The position numbers were made by a program, and so were the translations under genes. Below, in pieces: positions 8,837-17,198 of a stretch of DNA of 64,000 bases. The notes below the pieces were generated by a model. The model did no database searches. It worked only from the letters and a program-made list of their open reading frames with translations, and had not been told where the DNA came from. How positions within the stretch are numbered: position 1 is the stretch's first letter; every line of letters begins with the position of its first letter. The DNA comes from Hyphomicrobiales bacterium (GTDB lineage: Bacteria; Pseudomonadota; Alphaproteobacteria; Rhizobiales; Beijerinckiaceae): assembly GCA_004144595.1 (NCBI GenBank), contig SEEM01000009.1, forward strand, positions 1-64,000, given 5' to 3'.

Positions 8837-8888
8837 CGTTCGGTTATTCCGGAGCTCAGTTTCGCCGATGGGATGCTAATCCGAACGA
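8836..8888. promoter_or_regulatory. Candidate LysR binding region between divergent genes
   Basis: TCGTTCGGTTA (8836-8846) and TAATCCGAACGA (8877-8888) are inverted copies that differ by one inserted base, with centres about 41 bases (four helical turns) apart. TTCCGGAGC lies between them. LysR proteins commonly bind two such sites between their own gene and a divergent target, so this fits, but the assignment is inference. Confidence 0.4.
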
Positions 8889-8972
8889 AGGCGGAATGCT
8901 ACGTTGCGTCATGCCAACGGGGCTGACAGCGACGGTCAGTAGACCGCCCTCCCGGCCGGCGGGAGATGGACG

Positions 8973-9890
8973 ATGTTGAAAATTGCCCTGACGCTTGGAG
9001 CGCTCGCCCTCGCCGCACCGGCGACCGCTCAGGTTCCGGACTTCCCGGCCTCTTTCAAGACGCAGGAGATCGCCACCAACGGCGCGACGATCCATGTCAG
9101 GGTTGGCGGCCAAGGCCCGGCGGTGGTGTTGCTGCACGGCTATGGCGAGACCGGCGACATGTGGGCGCCGATGGCAGCCGACCTGGCCAGGAACTACACC
9201 GTCGTGGTGCCCGACCTGCGCGGGCTCGGCCTGTCGTCCAAGCCAGCCTCCGGCTTCGACAAGAGGACGCAGGCCGGGGATGTCGCCGGCGTGCTCGACG
9301 CTCTCAAGATCGAGCAGGCCGATCTGGTGACGCACGATATAGGCAACATGGTCGGCTTCGCCTTTGCCGCGCAGCATCCCCGTCGTGTCGGCCGCTTCGC
9401 GCTGATCGACGCGCCGGTTCCCGGAGTCGGCCCCTGGGAGGATATTCTGAAAAACCCGCTGCTCTGGCATTTCCGCTTCGGCGGGCCGGATATGGAGCGG
9501 CTGGTAGCGGGGCGCGAGCGAATCTATCTCGACCGCTTCTGGAACGAGTTCTCGGCGACGCCAGCCCGCTTCAGCGAAGCCTCGCGCGAGCACTATGCCA
9601 AACTCTACGCGCTGCCGGGCGCGATGCACTCGGGCTTCGCCCAATTCGCGGCCTTCGACCAAGACGCGATCGACAACCGCGCCTATCTGGCAGCTGGAGG
9701 CAAGCTTGCCATGCCGGTGCTGGCCATCGGCGGCGAGAAGTCGTTCGGCACCGCGATGGCGGCCGTGATGCGGGCTGCCGCAACCGACGTGAGCGAGGGC
9801 GTCATCCCCGATTCCGGGCACTGGATCATGGAAGAGAACCCGACAGCTACCGTCGCCATGGTGCGGGCCTTCCTCGATAAGGGACGATAG
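8973..9890 (+). CDS. Secreted alpha/beta hydrolase (epoxide hydrolase / haloacid dehalogenase-like fold)
   Basis: A 305-residue alpha/beta hydrolase. The N-terminus (MLKIALTLGALALAAPATAQ) is a signal peptide with cleavage near residue 20, so the enzyme is periplasmic. Motifs are the oxyanion-hole HGYGET, the DLRGLGLSS strand end, an Asp at the nucleophile position in VTHDIGNMVGF, and the catalytic His in DSGHWIMEENP. An Asp nucleophile points to epoxide hydrolases or dehalogenases rather than esterases. It is divergent from a LysR gene that probably controls it. Export is unusual for the group; the substrate is unknown. Confidence 0.85.
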   Translation: MLKIALTLGALALAAPATAQVPDFPASFKTQEIATNGATIHVRVGGQGPAVVLLHGYGETGDMWAPMAADLARNYTVVVPDLRGLGLSSKPASGFDKRTQAGDVAGVLDALKIEQADLVTHDIGNMVGFAFAAQHPRRVGRFALIDAPVPGVGPWEDILKNPLLWHFRFGGPDMERLVAGRERIYLDRFWNEFSATPARFSEASREHYAKLYALPGAMHSGFAQFAAFDQDAIDNRAYLAAGGKLAMPVLAIGGEKSFGTAMAAVMRAAATDVSEGVIPDSGHWIMEENPTATVAMVRAFLDKGR

Positions 9891-10063
9891 TCCCGCCAAT
9901 CCGAGGCAGTTCGACGGGACCGCCTCAAGAGGCGCGGGAGCCGAAGTCTTGCGCGCAGCGTCCGCCTTTTGGGCAAGGGCCGCAGGTCAGGTTATGGCGC
10001 ATTTCGCACGATGTCGGGCGCCATTTCGAAACGAGCAGATCACGCGCGCACGTCAGGGAGCCG

Positions 10064-10822
10064 TCACCATTTCGGCATCGCTCCGCCGTCAATCACCTGA
10101 ACTGAACCGGTAACATAGGAGGCCTCGTCGCTGAGCAGCCAGGCGACGAGGTTGGCGATCTCTTCCGGGCGCGCCTTGCGCGGAATCGGTCGTGATAGGA
10201 TCGCCGCGTTGGCGCCGACATGCCGGGTCTGGTCGACAATCTGTGACATCGGCGTATCGGTCATGCCCGGCGCCACCGCATTGATGCGGATGCCGTGCGG
10301 ACCGTAGTCGATCGCAGCCCCTTGCGTGATCGCCATCAGCGCCGCCTTAGAGGCCGCGTAGGGGATGCGCTTGGGATTGATGCGCCAAGCCCCGATCGAC
10401 GCCACGTTGACGATGGCGCCGGGCGTGCCCTGCTGCAGCATGCGGCGCAGCACCTCGCGCATGCCCAGCCACATGCCGCGCGCATTCACGGCGAACACCC
10501 GGTCGTAATCGGCCACATCCATTTCGTGGAGCGGCGCGCTGTTGCCGAGAATGCCGGCATTGTTGGCGAGCAGATGCACCGCCCCGAACGCCGCGACGGT
10601 CTCGTCGACATAACGGCGGCACTGCGCCTCGTCGGAAACATCCGCCACGATCGGTTTCACCACTGCGGCGTCGAAGCCCAGCGCGAACCTCTCCAGCGCA
10701 GCCGGATCGTGATCGACCGCGGCGACCCGGCAGCCCTCAGTGACGAGGCGCGTGACGATGGCCGCGCCGATGCCTTGCGCGGCGCCGGTGACGATGGCGA
10801 CCCGACCTGTCTGCGTGCCCAT
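10064..10822 (-). CDS. SDR-family NAD(P)-dependent oxidoreductase
   Basis: A 252-residue classical short-chain dehydrogenase. It shows the TGAAQGIG cofactor loop, NNAG motif, a Ser in NVASIGAW, the active-site YAASK and the VAPGMTDTPM stretch. The start at 10822 is preferred over an in-frame ATG at 10876 because GAGGAG lies nine bases upstream and the protein then begins MGTQTGRVAIVTG. It is divergent from the acyl-CoA dehydrogenase operon and shares the control region with the two TGACTG palindromes, so it is probably a co-regulated step of the same pathway (oxidation of a hydroxyacyl-CoA or alcohol). Confidence 0.9.
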   Translation of the reverse strand: MGTQTGRVAIVTGAAQGIGAAIVTRLVTEGCRVAAVDHDPAALERFALGFDAAVVKPIVADVSDEAQCRRYVDETVAAFGAVHLLANNAGILGNSAPLHEMDVADYDRVFAVNARGMWLGMREVLRRMLQQGTPGAIVNVASIGAWRINPKRIPYAASKAALMAITQGAAIDYGPHGIRINAVAPGMTDTPMSQIVDQTRHVGANAAILSRPIPRKARPEEIANLVAWLLSDEASYVTGSVQVIDGGAMPKW

Positions 10823-10866
10823 TATCGGCGTCTCCTCGGCATCTGCGTCGCTTGCGCCAACAATCT

Positions 10867-10913
10867 TGACTGCCAAGTCAGTTTATGTGAGACGGATTGT
10901 GACTGTCCAGTCA
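10867..10913. promoter_or_regulatory. Paired palindromes, probable TetR operators
   Basis: TGACTGCCAAGTCA (10867-10880, imperfect) and TGACTGTCCAGTCA (10900-10913, perfect arms TGACTG/CAGTCA) are 33 bases apart, about three helical turns. They lie between the divergent SDR and acyl-CoA dehydrogenase genes. TetR-family repressors of CoA-thioester catabolism bind palindromes of this size, and a TetR gene is the fourth gene of the operon. The second copy ends five bases before the ATG at 10919. Confidence 0.65.
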
Positions 10914-10918
10914 GTTTT

Positions 10919-12154
10919 ATGAACTGGACGACGCCAGCTGCGGGACGAAGCATCTTGGGCCATTGGGAAGACGCGTATCTACGGGCGTTTCGGGCGGAGG
11001 TGAGAGCCTTCTGCGACCATGCCGTTCCGGCCTCGGTGCGACGTAAGGTCGAGACCCACGCGCTGCTGGAAAAGCAGGATATCGTCGATTGGCAGAACCG
11101 CCTGCAGGAGCGCGGCTGGCTCCTGGGCCATTGGCCCAAGCGCTATGGCGGTGCCGACTGGTCGCTGCTGCAGCGCTATGTCTTCCTAGACGAGACCGCC
11201 AATGCCGGCGCACCGCGGATCGCGCCCTTCGGCGTCAATTATTGCGGGCCGGTGCTCTACACCTTCGGCACCAAGGAGCAGTGCGACCGCTACCTGCCCG
11301 GCATCGCCGATTCCACCACATGGTGGTGCCAAGGCTATTCCGAGCCCGGCGCCGGCTCGGACCTGGCGGCCCTGAGCACGCGCGCCGTGCGCGACGGCGA
11401 CAGCTACCGGGTCACCGGGCAGAAGGTCTGGACCACCTTCGCGCATTGGGCCGACATGATGTTCTGCCTGGTTCGCACCTCGACGCATGACAAGCCGCAA
11501 GAGGGGATTTCGTTTCTCCTGATCGACATGAAGAGCCCCGGCGTGACGGTGCGCCCGATCGTCACCATGGATCTCTGCCACGAGACCAACGAGGTCTTTC
11601 TGGACGATGTCGTCGTGCCCGCCGAGAACCTGATCGGGATCGAGGGCAAGGGCTGGACCTACGCCAAGTTCCTGCTCGACAACGAGCGCATCTCGGTCAG
11701 CTACTTCGTCGGGCGGGTCAAGCTGATGCTGGACCGCCTGAACCGCCTGGCCGAGACCACCTATGAGGCGGGCCGTCCCTGCGCCGTCGACCCCGAGTTC
11801 AAGCGCAACTTCGCTGATATGAGCGTATCGGTGCGGGTTCTGGAGTCGCTTTGCGCCCGGCAGCTCGCCTTCACCGGCCAGGATGAAGGGGCCCGCAGCG
11901 TCGGCGCCTCGATCCTGAAGCTGCGCTGCACGGAACTCAGTCAGAAGATCGCGCAGGCGCAGATCGACCTGATCGCCCGCCAGGGCCTGCCCTACCGGCC
12001 GGAGTTGCTGACCTTCGACGGCGAGAGCGAGCCCGATGCCGCTCTCTGGGAGGCCGGCGTCGTGCGTAGCCACCTCATCGGCCGCGCGTCGACGATCTAT
12101 GGCGGCTCGAGCGAAATCCAGAAGAACGTCGTCGCAAAGGCGCTTGGCCTATGA
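10919..12154 (+). CDS. Acyl-CoA dehydrogenase, large-type subunit
   Basis: A 411-residue flavin acyl-CoA dehydrogenase. It contains WCQGYSEPGAGSDLA, the VTGQKVWTTFAHWAD strand, and the C-terminal FAD-contact IYGGSSEIQKNV; Gly replaces the Glu seen in the YEGT motif of medium-chain enzymes, so the base must come from elsewhere. The ATG at 10919 gives a normal N-terminus, but there is no ribosome site and an operator abuts it, so the mRNA may be leaderless. It overlaps the second dehydrogenase by four bases (ATGA). The pairing resembles the PimC/PimD subunits of pimeloyl-CoA dehydrogenase. Confidence 0.9.
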   Translation: MNWTTPAAGRSILGHWEDAYLRAFRAEVRAFCDHAVPASVRRKVETHALLEKQDIVDWQNRLQERGWLLGHWPKRYGGADWSLLQRYVFLDETANAGAPRIAPFGVNYCGPVLYTFGTKEQCDRYLPGIADSTTWWCQGYSEPGAGSDLAALSTRAVRDGDSYRVTGQKVWTTFAHWADMMFCLVRTSTHDKPQEGISFLLIDMKSPGVTVRPIVTMDLCHETNEVFLDDVVVPAENLIGIEGKGWTYAKFLLDNERISVSYFVGRVKLMLDRLNRLAETTYEAGRPCAVDPEFKRNFADMSVSVRVLESLCARQLAFTGQDEGARSVGASILKLRCTELSQKIAQAQIDLIARQGLPYRPELLTFDGESEPDAALWEAGVVRSHLIGRASTIYGGSSEIQKNVVAKALGL

Positions 12155-13272
12155 CTGCGCATCTCGATCCAGAAACCCGCGCTTTGCTCGGAGACGGCCT
12201 GCGCCGGATCGGCGTCGAGCATGGTTTCGAGAGCCGGCGACGACAGAAGCAGGCTGACGGCCATGCCCTCTGGCGCGCCTTGGGCGATCTCGGCGTCACG
12301 GCTCTTGGCCTGCCGACTTCGGTCGGCGGGCTCGACGCCGGTATAACCGATCAAGACCTGGTCATGAGCGCGATCGGGCGCGACCTGCTGATCGCGCCGT
12401 TCCTTTCGACCAGCGTACTGTGCGCGCCGCTGCTTACCGCCTGCGCGACGCACGAGCAGACAGCGCGTTGGCTCGAAGCGGATGGCCGGTCCGCGATGCT
12501 GGCCCTTGCGCATGCCGAGCCGCAGTTGGGCTATGCGCGCTTTCCCGTCGCGACGCAGGCGATTGCGGCCGAGGGCGCGTTTGTGCTGTCCGGCACCAAG
12601 CAGGCGGTGCTCGATGCGCCCTTCGCAGACACTCTGCTGGTGACGGCGACGCTGCCCGACGGGATGCTGGGCCTGTTTGCCCTGAAGGCCGGCAGCAGCG
12701 GCCTGTCGCTCGACGCCTATCACACGCTCGATGGTCAACCGGCAGGCCATGTCACGCTGGACAAGGCCCGCGCGGAGCTCGTCAGTGCCGGCGATGTCTC
12801 CGCCCTGCTGGAGGATGCCCTCGATCGCGCCGTCATCGCGACCTGCGCGGAAGCGCTCGGCGCCATGGAGGCGGTCGTCGCGCTGTGCCATTCCTATCTC
12901 AAGACCCGTCGCGCCTTCGGGCGGAACCTGTCGCAGTTCCAGGTCCTGCAGCATCGCTTCGTCGACCTGCACATCGCCCTGGAGGAGACGCGCGCGATCG
13001 TGGACACGGCGGAAGCCGCGCATGACTCTGGCGCGCCCGACCGCGCTGCCGTCGCCGTAGCCTGCAAGATCACCACGGGCCGCAATGGCCGCCTGATCGC
13101 CGAGCAGGGTGTCCACCTGCATGGCGGGATCGGCATGACCGATGATTTCATCATCAGCCACTACTTCAAGCGCCTCATGATGACCGAGGCGCGTTTCGGC
13201 GGCGTCGCGCATCATCTCGATCGCTACGTCGCCTTGGTCGAGCCGGCCCCTGCATCGGAGGCCGCCGCGTGA
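12151..13272 (+). CDS. Acyl-CoA dehydrogenase, small-type partner subunit
   Basis: A 373-residue acyl-CoA dehydrogenase relative. The C-terminal half is recognisable (YLKTRRAFGRNLSQFQVLQ, LHGGIGMTDDF), but the IYGG-x-EIQ tail of the first subunit is missing and the middle is weakly conserved. In heteromeric acyl-CoA dehydrogenases one partner is reduced in this way, so a mixed tetramer with the upstream protein is likely (inference). It is coupled on both sides: ATGA overlap at 12151 and GTGA overlap with the ligase at 13269. Confidence 0.88.
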   Translation: MTAHLDPETRALLGDGLRRIGVEHGFESRRRQKQADGHALWRALGDLGVTALGLPTSVGGLDAGITDQDLVMSAIGRDLLIAPFLSTSVLCAPLLTACATHEQTARWLEADGRSAMLALAHAEPQLGYARFPVATQAIAAEGAFVLSGTKQAVLDAPFADTLLVTATLPDGMLGLFALKAGSSGLSLDAYHTLDGQPAGHVTLDKARAELVSAGDVSALLEDALDRAVIATCAEALGAMEAVVALCHSYLKTRRAFGRNLSQFQVLQHRFVDLHIALEETRAIVDTAEAAHDSGAPDRAAVAVACKITTGRNGRLIAEQGVHLHGGIGMTDDFIISHYFKRLMMTEARFGGVAHHLDRYVALVEPAPASEAAA

Positions 13273-14924
13273 GCGCGCTTTCGGCCGTGACGGGGCTGGC
13301 GCCGGCTGCAACCGGCTGGGCCTTGCGCGACGATGCGCTCGCGCCAGCCTATCGCAGGTCCGGGGCCTGGAGCGGGCGCACCATCGCGCAGGACGCCTGG
13401 GAGCTTGCCGCCGCAAGGCCTGAACAGATCGTGGCGATCGCCGGCGATGAGCACGTCAGCGTCGGCACCGTCGTCGCCGATGCCGAAGCGTTGGCCGTCT
13501 CGCTGACGCGGCTCGGACTCAAGCCGGGCGACACCATCAGTTACATCCTGCCCAACTGGCTCGAGGCCTTGCCGATCAACCTGGCCGCGGCAAGGCTGGG
13601 GCTGGTGATCAATCCGATCGTGCCGATCTATCGCGCAGCCGAACTCCGCCACATGCTGCGCGACTGCCGCACCAAAGCGCTTTTCATCACCGAGCGCGTC
13701 CGCAGCCTGCCCATTGCCGAGATCGTCTCAGGCCTGCGTGCCGAGCTTCCGGAGCTTCGCCATGTGGTGCATGTCCGCACTGACGGGGCGTTGCAGTTGA
13801 AGGATCTGATCGCGCAAGGCCGCGACGGGACCGCGCCAGCCGCCGCGGTTTCGTCCGAGGCGGTCAAGCTCGTGATGTACACCTCCGGCACGACCGGGCC
13901 CGCCAAGGGCGTGCTGCACAGCCACGACAGCACGGCGCGGGTCATGGCGATGGGTGTGGCCAACTGGGGGCTGCCGGCCCCGCCGACCCTGCTCATCGCA
14001 ACGCCGATCGGCCATATCACCGGCTATCTCTGGGGCCTCGAAGCTCCGTTCCGGATCGGGGCGCGGGTGGTGTTGCTCGATCGCTGGGACCCGGCCGAGG
14101 CCGTGCGCCTGATCGATCGCCATGCGGTCGAGGTCACCACGGGGGCGGCCCCGTTCCTGCGCGACACGGTCGACGCCGCCATCGCCGCCGGCTCGCGCCT
14201 GCCGAGCCTCAAGCGCTTCGGCTGCGGCGGGGCCGCGGTGTCGCCCCGGCTGGTCCGCGATGCGCAGACGACCTTTGCACAGGCAACGGCATTCCGGATC
14301 TATGGCAGCACCGAAGCGCCGAACATCACCCAAGGCTATGCCGACCCTGCGGCGCTCGATCTCGCAGCCGAGACCGATGGCCGCCCGGTGGATTACGAGG
14401 TCCGCATCATCGACGGTGCCGGGCGCGACGTGCCGCGCGGTGGCGAGGGCGAGATCATCGCGCGTGGCCCCGCGCTCTGCCGGGGGTATACCGACCCCGC
14501 GGCCAATGCCGCGACCTTCGACGCGGACGGCTTCTGTCACACCGGCGATCTCGGTCGTATCACGCCCGAGGGCGCGCTTGTCATCACCGGGCGGCTCAAG
14601 GATCTGATCATTCGCGGCGGCGAAAACCTCTCGCCCAAGGAGATCGAGGACGCGCTGGCCAGCCACCCCCTGATCCGCGAAGCCGCCGTGGTGGGCAAGC
14701 CGCATCCACGACTGGGCGAGGTCGTCTGCGCCTGTATCGTCCCGGCCGGAGACCACCTGCCAACCCTGTCTGACCTAGCCGCTCATCTCGATCGGGCCGG
14801 CCTGGCGCGGCAGAAAGTCCCGGAGGACATGTTGATCGTCGCGGATATGCCCCGGACCGCCTCGGGTAAAATCCGCAAGGATGAGCTCCGGCGGCTCCTT
14901 GCCGAACGCGGAGACCAGCCATGA
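13269..14924 (+). CDS. AMP-forming acyl-CoA ligase
   Basis: A 551-residue adenylate-forming ligase with a GTG start overlapping the previous stop. Motifs are the P-loop YTSGTTGPAKGVLH, YGSTEAPN, the DGFCHTGDLGRI motif, the hinge GRLKDLIIRGGENLSPKEIE, and the catalytic Lys in TASGKIRKDEL. It would activate a free carboxylic acid to its CoA thioester in the cytoplasm, giving the substrate for the two dehydrogenases. The overall look is of medium-chain or alicyclic acid ligases; the actual acid cannot be read off. Confidence 0.92.
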   Translation: MSALSAVTGLAPAATGWALRDDALAPAYRRSGAWSGRTIAQDAWELAAARPEQIVAIAGDEHVSVGTVVADAEALAVSLTRLGLKPGDTISYILPNWLEALPINLAAARLGLVINPIVPIYRAAELRHMLRDCRTKALFITERVRSLPIAEIVSGLRAELPELRHVVHVRTDGALQLKDLIAQGRDGTAPAAAVSSEAVKLVMYTSGTTGPAKGVLHSHDSTARVMAMGVANWGLPAPPTLLIATPIGHITGYLWGLEAPFRIGARVVLLDRWDPAEAVRLIDRHAVEVTTGAAPFLRDTVDAAIAAGSRLPSLKRFGCGGAAVSPRLVRDAQTTFAQATAFRIYGSTEAPNITQGYADPAALDLAAETDGRPVDYEVRIIDGAGRDVPRGGEGEIIARGPALCRGYTDPAANAATFDADGFCHTGDLGRITPEGALVITGRLKDLIIRGGENLSPKEIEDALASHPLIREAAVVGKPHPRLGEVVCACIVPAGDHLPTLSDLAAHLDRAGLARQKVPEDMLIVADMPRTASGKIRKDELRRLLAERGDQP

Positions 14925-15586
14925 GCGAGGCTCCAGCCACTGTTCTGCCGCGCAAGCGCAAGCGTTCTGTCGCACAGGAGGCGAAGACCGAGGCGACCCG
15001 GCGGCGACTGCTCGAGGCCACCGCGAGCGTGATCGGCGAGCAGGGCTTCGGCAAGACCACGATCGACGCCATCACGGCGCGCGCCGATGTCGCGCATGGC
15101 GCGTTCTACCTGCATTTCGCCTCGCGCCAGGACGCCTTCGACCAGGTCCTAACCGTGCTCGGCAACGATCTCGTCGAGGCGATCGGCGCCAGCATCAAGG
15201 ACGCTCACGACATCGCCGAGATCGAGCGGCGGGGCCTGCAGGCCAATCTCGCCTTTTCCAGCAGTCATCCCGGCATGCATCGCGTCATGAGCGAGGCGGA
15301 GCTCTTCGCGCCGGAAGCCTACAAGGCCTTCATGGGCAGCCTGCGCAGCCGCTATGTCCGCTCGCTCCGGCGCAGCCGCGACGCCGGCAAGCTGATCGGC
15401 TTTCGCGACGACGAGCTCGAAACCCTCGCCGTGCTGCTGATGGGCCTGCGGCGCGCGCTGATCCACGCCTTTTGCCTCGACGGAGCGGCGGTCCGGTCGC
15501 CGCCTCCCGAGGTCATCGAGACCATGCTGGCCTTCGTGGTGCGCGGGCTCGTGTCTTTGCCAGAGGACGCAGCCGACGAGACCTGA
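14921..15586 (+). CDS. TetR-family transcriptional regulator
   Basis: A 221-residue TetR-type repressor. The DNA-binding domain covers about residues 25-75 (RRRLLEATASVIGEQGFGKTTIDAI, then ADVAHGAFYLHFASRQD), preceded by a basic tail PRKRKRS. The C-terminal ligand domain is not family-specific to the eye. It overlaps the ligase stop by four bases. It is the only regulator in the operon, so it probably autoregulates through the TGACTG-N2-CAGTCA sites at 10867-10913, with a CoA thioester as likely inducer (inference). Confidence 0.92.
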   Translation: MSEAPATVLPRKRKRSVAQEAKTEATRRRLLEATASVIGEQGFGKTTIDAITARADVAHGAFYLHFASRQDAFDQVLTVLGNDLVEAIGASIKDAHDIAEIERRGLQANLAFSSSHPGMHRVMSEAELFAPEAYKAFMGSLRSRYVRSLRRSRDAGKLIGFRDDELETLAVLLMGLRRALIHAFCLDGAAVRSPPPEVIETMLAFVVRGLVSLPEDAADET

Positions 15587-15656
15587 CCGAGAGATCTGAT
15601 CAACAAGACGGCCGCGCCAAAGCGGCCCGCAAACAGGCATGGGAGAGGAACACGCA

Positions 15657-16673
15657 ATGACGACGACCAGACTCAACACGGCTGAATCGATCGGTGAACG
15701 CCGCAAGTTTCTGCTGGGCGCAGGCCTTGCCTTCGCACTGGCTGCGCTGACGCCGGGATCGCTGGCGGCCCAGGACTTTCCGAACAAGCCGGTGCGGCTG
15801 CTGGTCGGCTTCGCCGCCGGCGGTCCCAGCGACCTGCTCGCGCGCATCGTGGCGCAGAAGCTGTCGGATCACTGGAAGCAGCCGGTTGTCGTCGAAAACC
15901 GTGTCGGCGCGGCCGGGACGGTGGCAGCAGCCGTGGTCGCCCGCGCGGCACCCGACGGTTACACGCTCGCCTTCGCCGGCAGCACGACGTTCATTGGCTA
16001 TGAGCTGCTCAATCCGAGCAAGGTGCCCTACAAGACGCTGGAAGCCTTCGAGCCGGTCTGTCTCGTCGCCGATCAGACCATGGTCATGTCGACGCGCACC
16101 GATCTGGGCGTCAAGACGGTCCAGGAGTTCGTCGCCATGGCGAAGTCGAAGCCCGGCGCGATGAACTTCGGCATGTCCGGTTTCGGCAGCCCGCCGCATC
16201 TCAACATGGAGCTGTTCAAGCAGGGCGCGGGCATCGACCTGCTGACGGTGCCCTTCGCGGGATCGGCGCCCTCGGCGCAGGCGCTGCTCTCCGGCACGAT
16301 CGACGCGATGATGGATGGCCCCCAAGGCAGCATCAATATCGCCAAGGACGGCAAGACGCGGATCATCGCGGTCGCCGACGACAAGCGCCTGGCGGAACTG
16401 CCTGACGTCCCGACCTTCAAGGAGCTCGGCTACGATGCCCAGGTGAAGTCCTGGTACGCGCTGCTGGCGCCCAAGGGCACGCCGCGCGCGGTCATCGACA
16501 AGATCGATGCCGATGCAAGGCAGGTGCTTGGCGACGAAGCGGTTCTGGAAATGATCACCCGCTCGGGCTTCAAGCGCAATCTGCTCGACAGCAAGGACTT
16601 CGGCACGATGCTGCGCGAGCAGACCGCGAAGGTCGCCGCGCTGATCAAGAGCGCCAACATCAAGGCCGAATGA
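15657..16673 (+). CDS. Tripartite tricarboxylate (TTT) transporter binding protein, Bug/TctC family
   Basis: A 338-residue periplasmic binding protein. The ATG at 15657 has GGGAGAGGAA upstream and is preferred over the one at 15639. The N-terminus has a twin-arginine-like ERRKFLLGAG followed by a hydrophobic stretch and cleavage near LAAQDFPNKP. FPNKPVRLLVGFAAGG and RVGAAGTVAAA are hallmarks of Bug proteins. It is followed by TctB- and TctA-like membrane subunits. Such systems import carboxylates, so it probably delivers the acid handled by the ligase and dehydrogenases. Confidence 0.93.
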   Translation: MTTTRLNTAESIGERRKFLLGAGLAFALAALTPGSLAAQDFPNKPVRLLVGFAAGGPSDLLARIVAQKLSDHWKQPVVVENRVGAAGTVAAAVVARAAPDGYTLAFAGSTTFIGYELLNPSKVPYKTLEAFEPVCLVADQTMVMSTRTDLGVKTVQEFVAMAKSKPGAMNFGMSGFGSPPHLNMELFKQGAGIDLLTVPFAGSAPSAQALLSGTIDAMMDGPQGSINIAKDGKTRIIAVADDKRLAELPDVPTFKELGYDAQVKSWYALLAPKGTPRAVIDKIDADARQVLGDEAVLEMITRSGFKRNLLDSKDFGTMLREQTAKVAALIKSANIKAE

Positions 16674-17194
16674 GCCCGGCGGCGCGCATGCGCGCCGCTA
16701 CCTTCTCACCCGCAGCGGGACGACCCATGCCTGCCATCCGCAAGCCTAAGGACCTTCTGTCGGGCGCCTTCTTCATGGCGGTTGGCCTTGCGGCGATCGG
16801 GCTGGCTCAGGGCTACACGATCGGCACGGCCAGCCGCATGGGATCGGGCTATTTCGCTGCCCTGATGGGGCTGATCCTGTGCGCCTTCGCCGTCATCCTG
16901 ATCGGCCGCAGCTTTTTCGGCAGGGTAGAGCCATTGCCCGGCATGCTGCTGCGCGGGCCAGCGCTCGTTCTGATCTCGGCACTGCTTTACGCTGTGCTGC
17001 TGCGCCCTGTCGGATTGATCGGTGCGACGCTGGCGCTGGTCGGCGTCAGCGCTCTCGGCAGCCCGCGCAGCCGGCCGCTGCCGACCCTGCTGCTCGCGCT
17101 CGGCCTGGCAGCCGGCTGCACGCTCGCCTTCGTCTACGCGCTGGGCCAGCCGATCCCGATCCTGGGCGAGATATTCGGACGCTGGGCGAGGTAG
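16670..17194 (+). CDS. tctB: TTT transporter small membrane subunit (TctB)
   Basis: A protein of up to 174 residues with four hydrophobic segments, the size and topology of TctB. The ATG at 16670 overlaps the TctC stop (ATGA). A second in-frame ATG at 16727 (MPAIRKPKDLLSG) would also give a normal TctB N-terminus, so the start is uncertain. It ends four bases before the TctA start. Its exact role in these transporters is not settled; it is needed with TctA. Confidence 0.85.
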   Translation: MSPAARMRAATFSPAAGRPMPAIRKPKDLLSGAFFMAVGLAAIGLAQGYTIGTASRMGSGYFAALMGLILCAFAVILIGRSFFGRVEPLPGMLLRGPALVLISALLYAVLLRPVGLIGATLALVGVSALGSPRSRPLPTLLLALGLAAGCTLAFVYALGQPIPILGEIFGRWAR

Positions 17195-17198
17195 GGCG

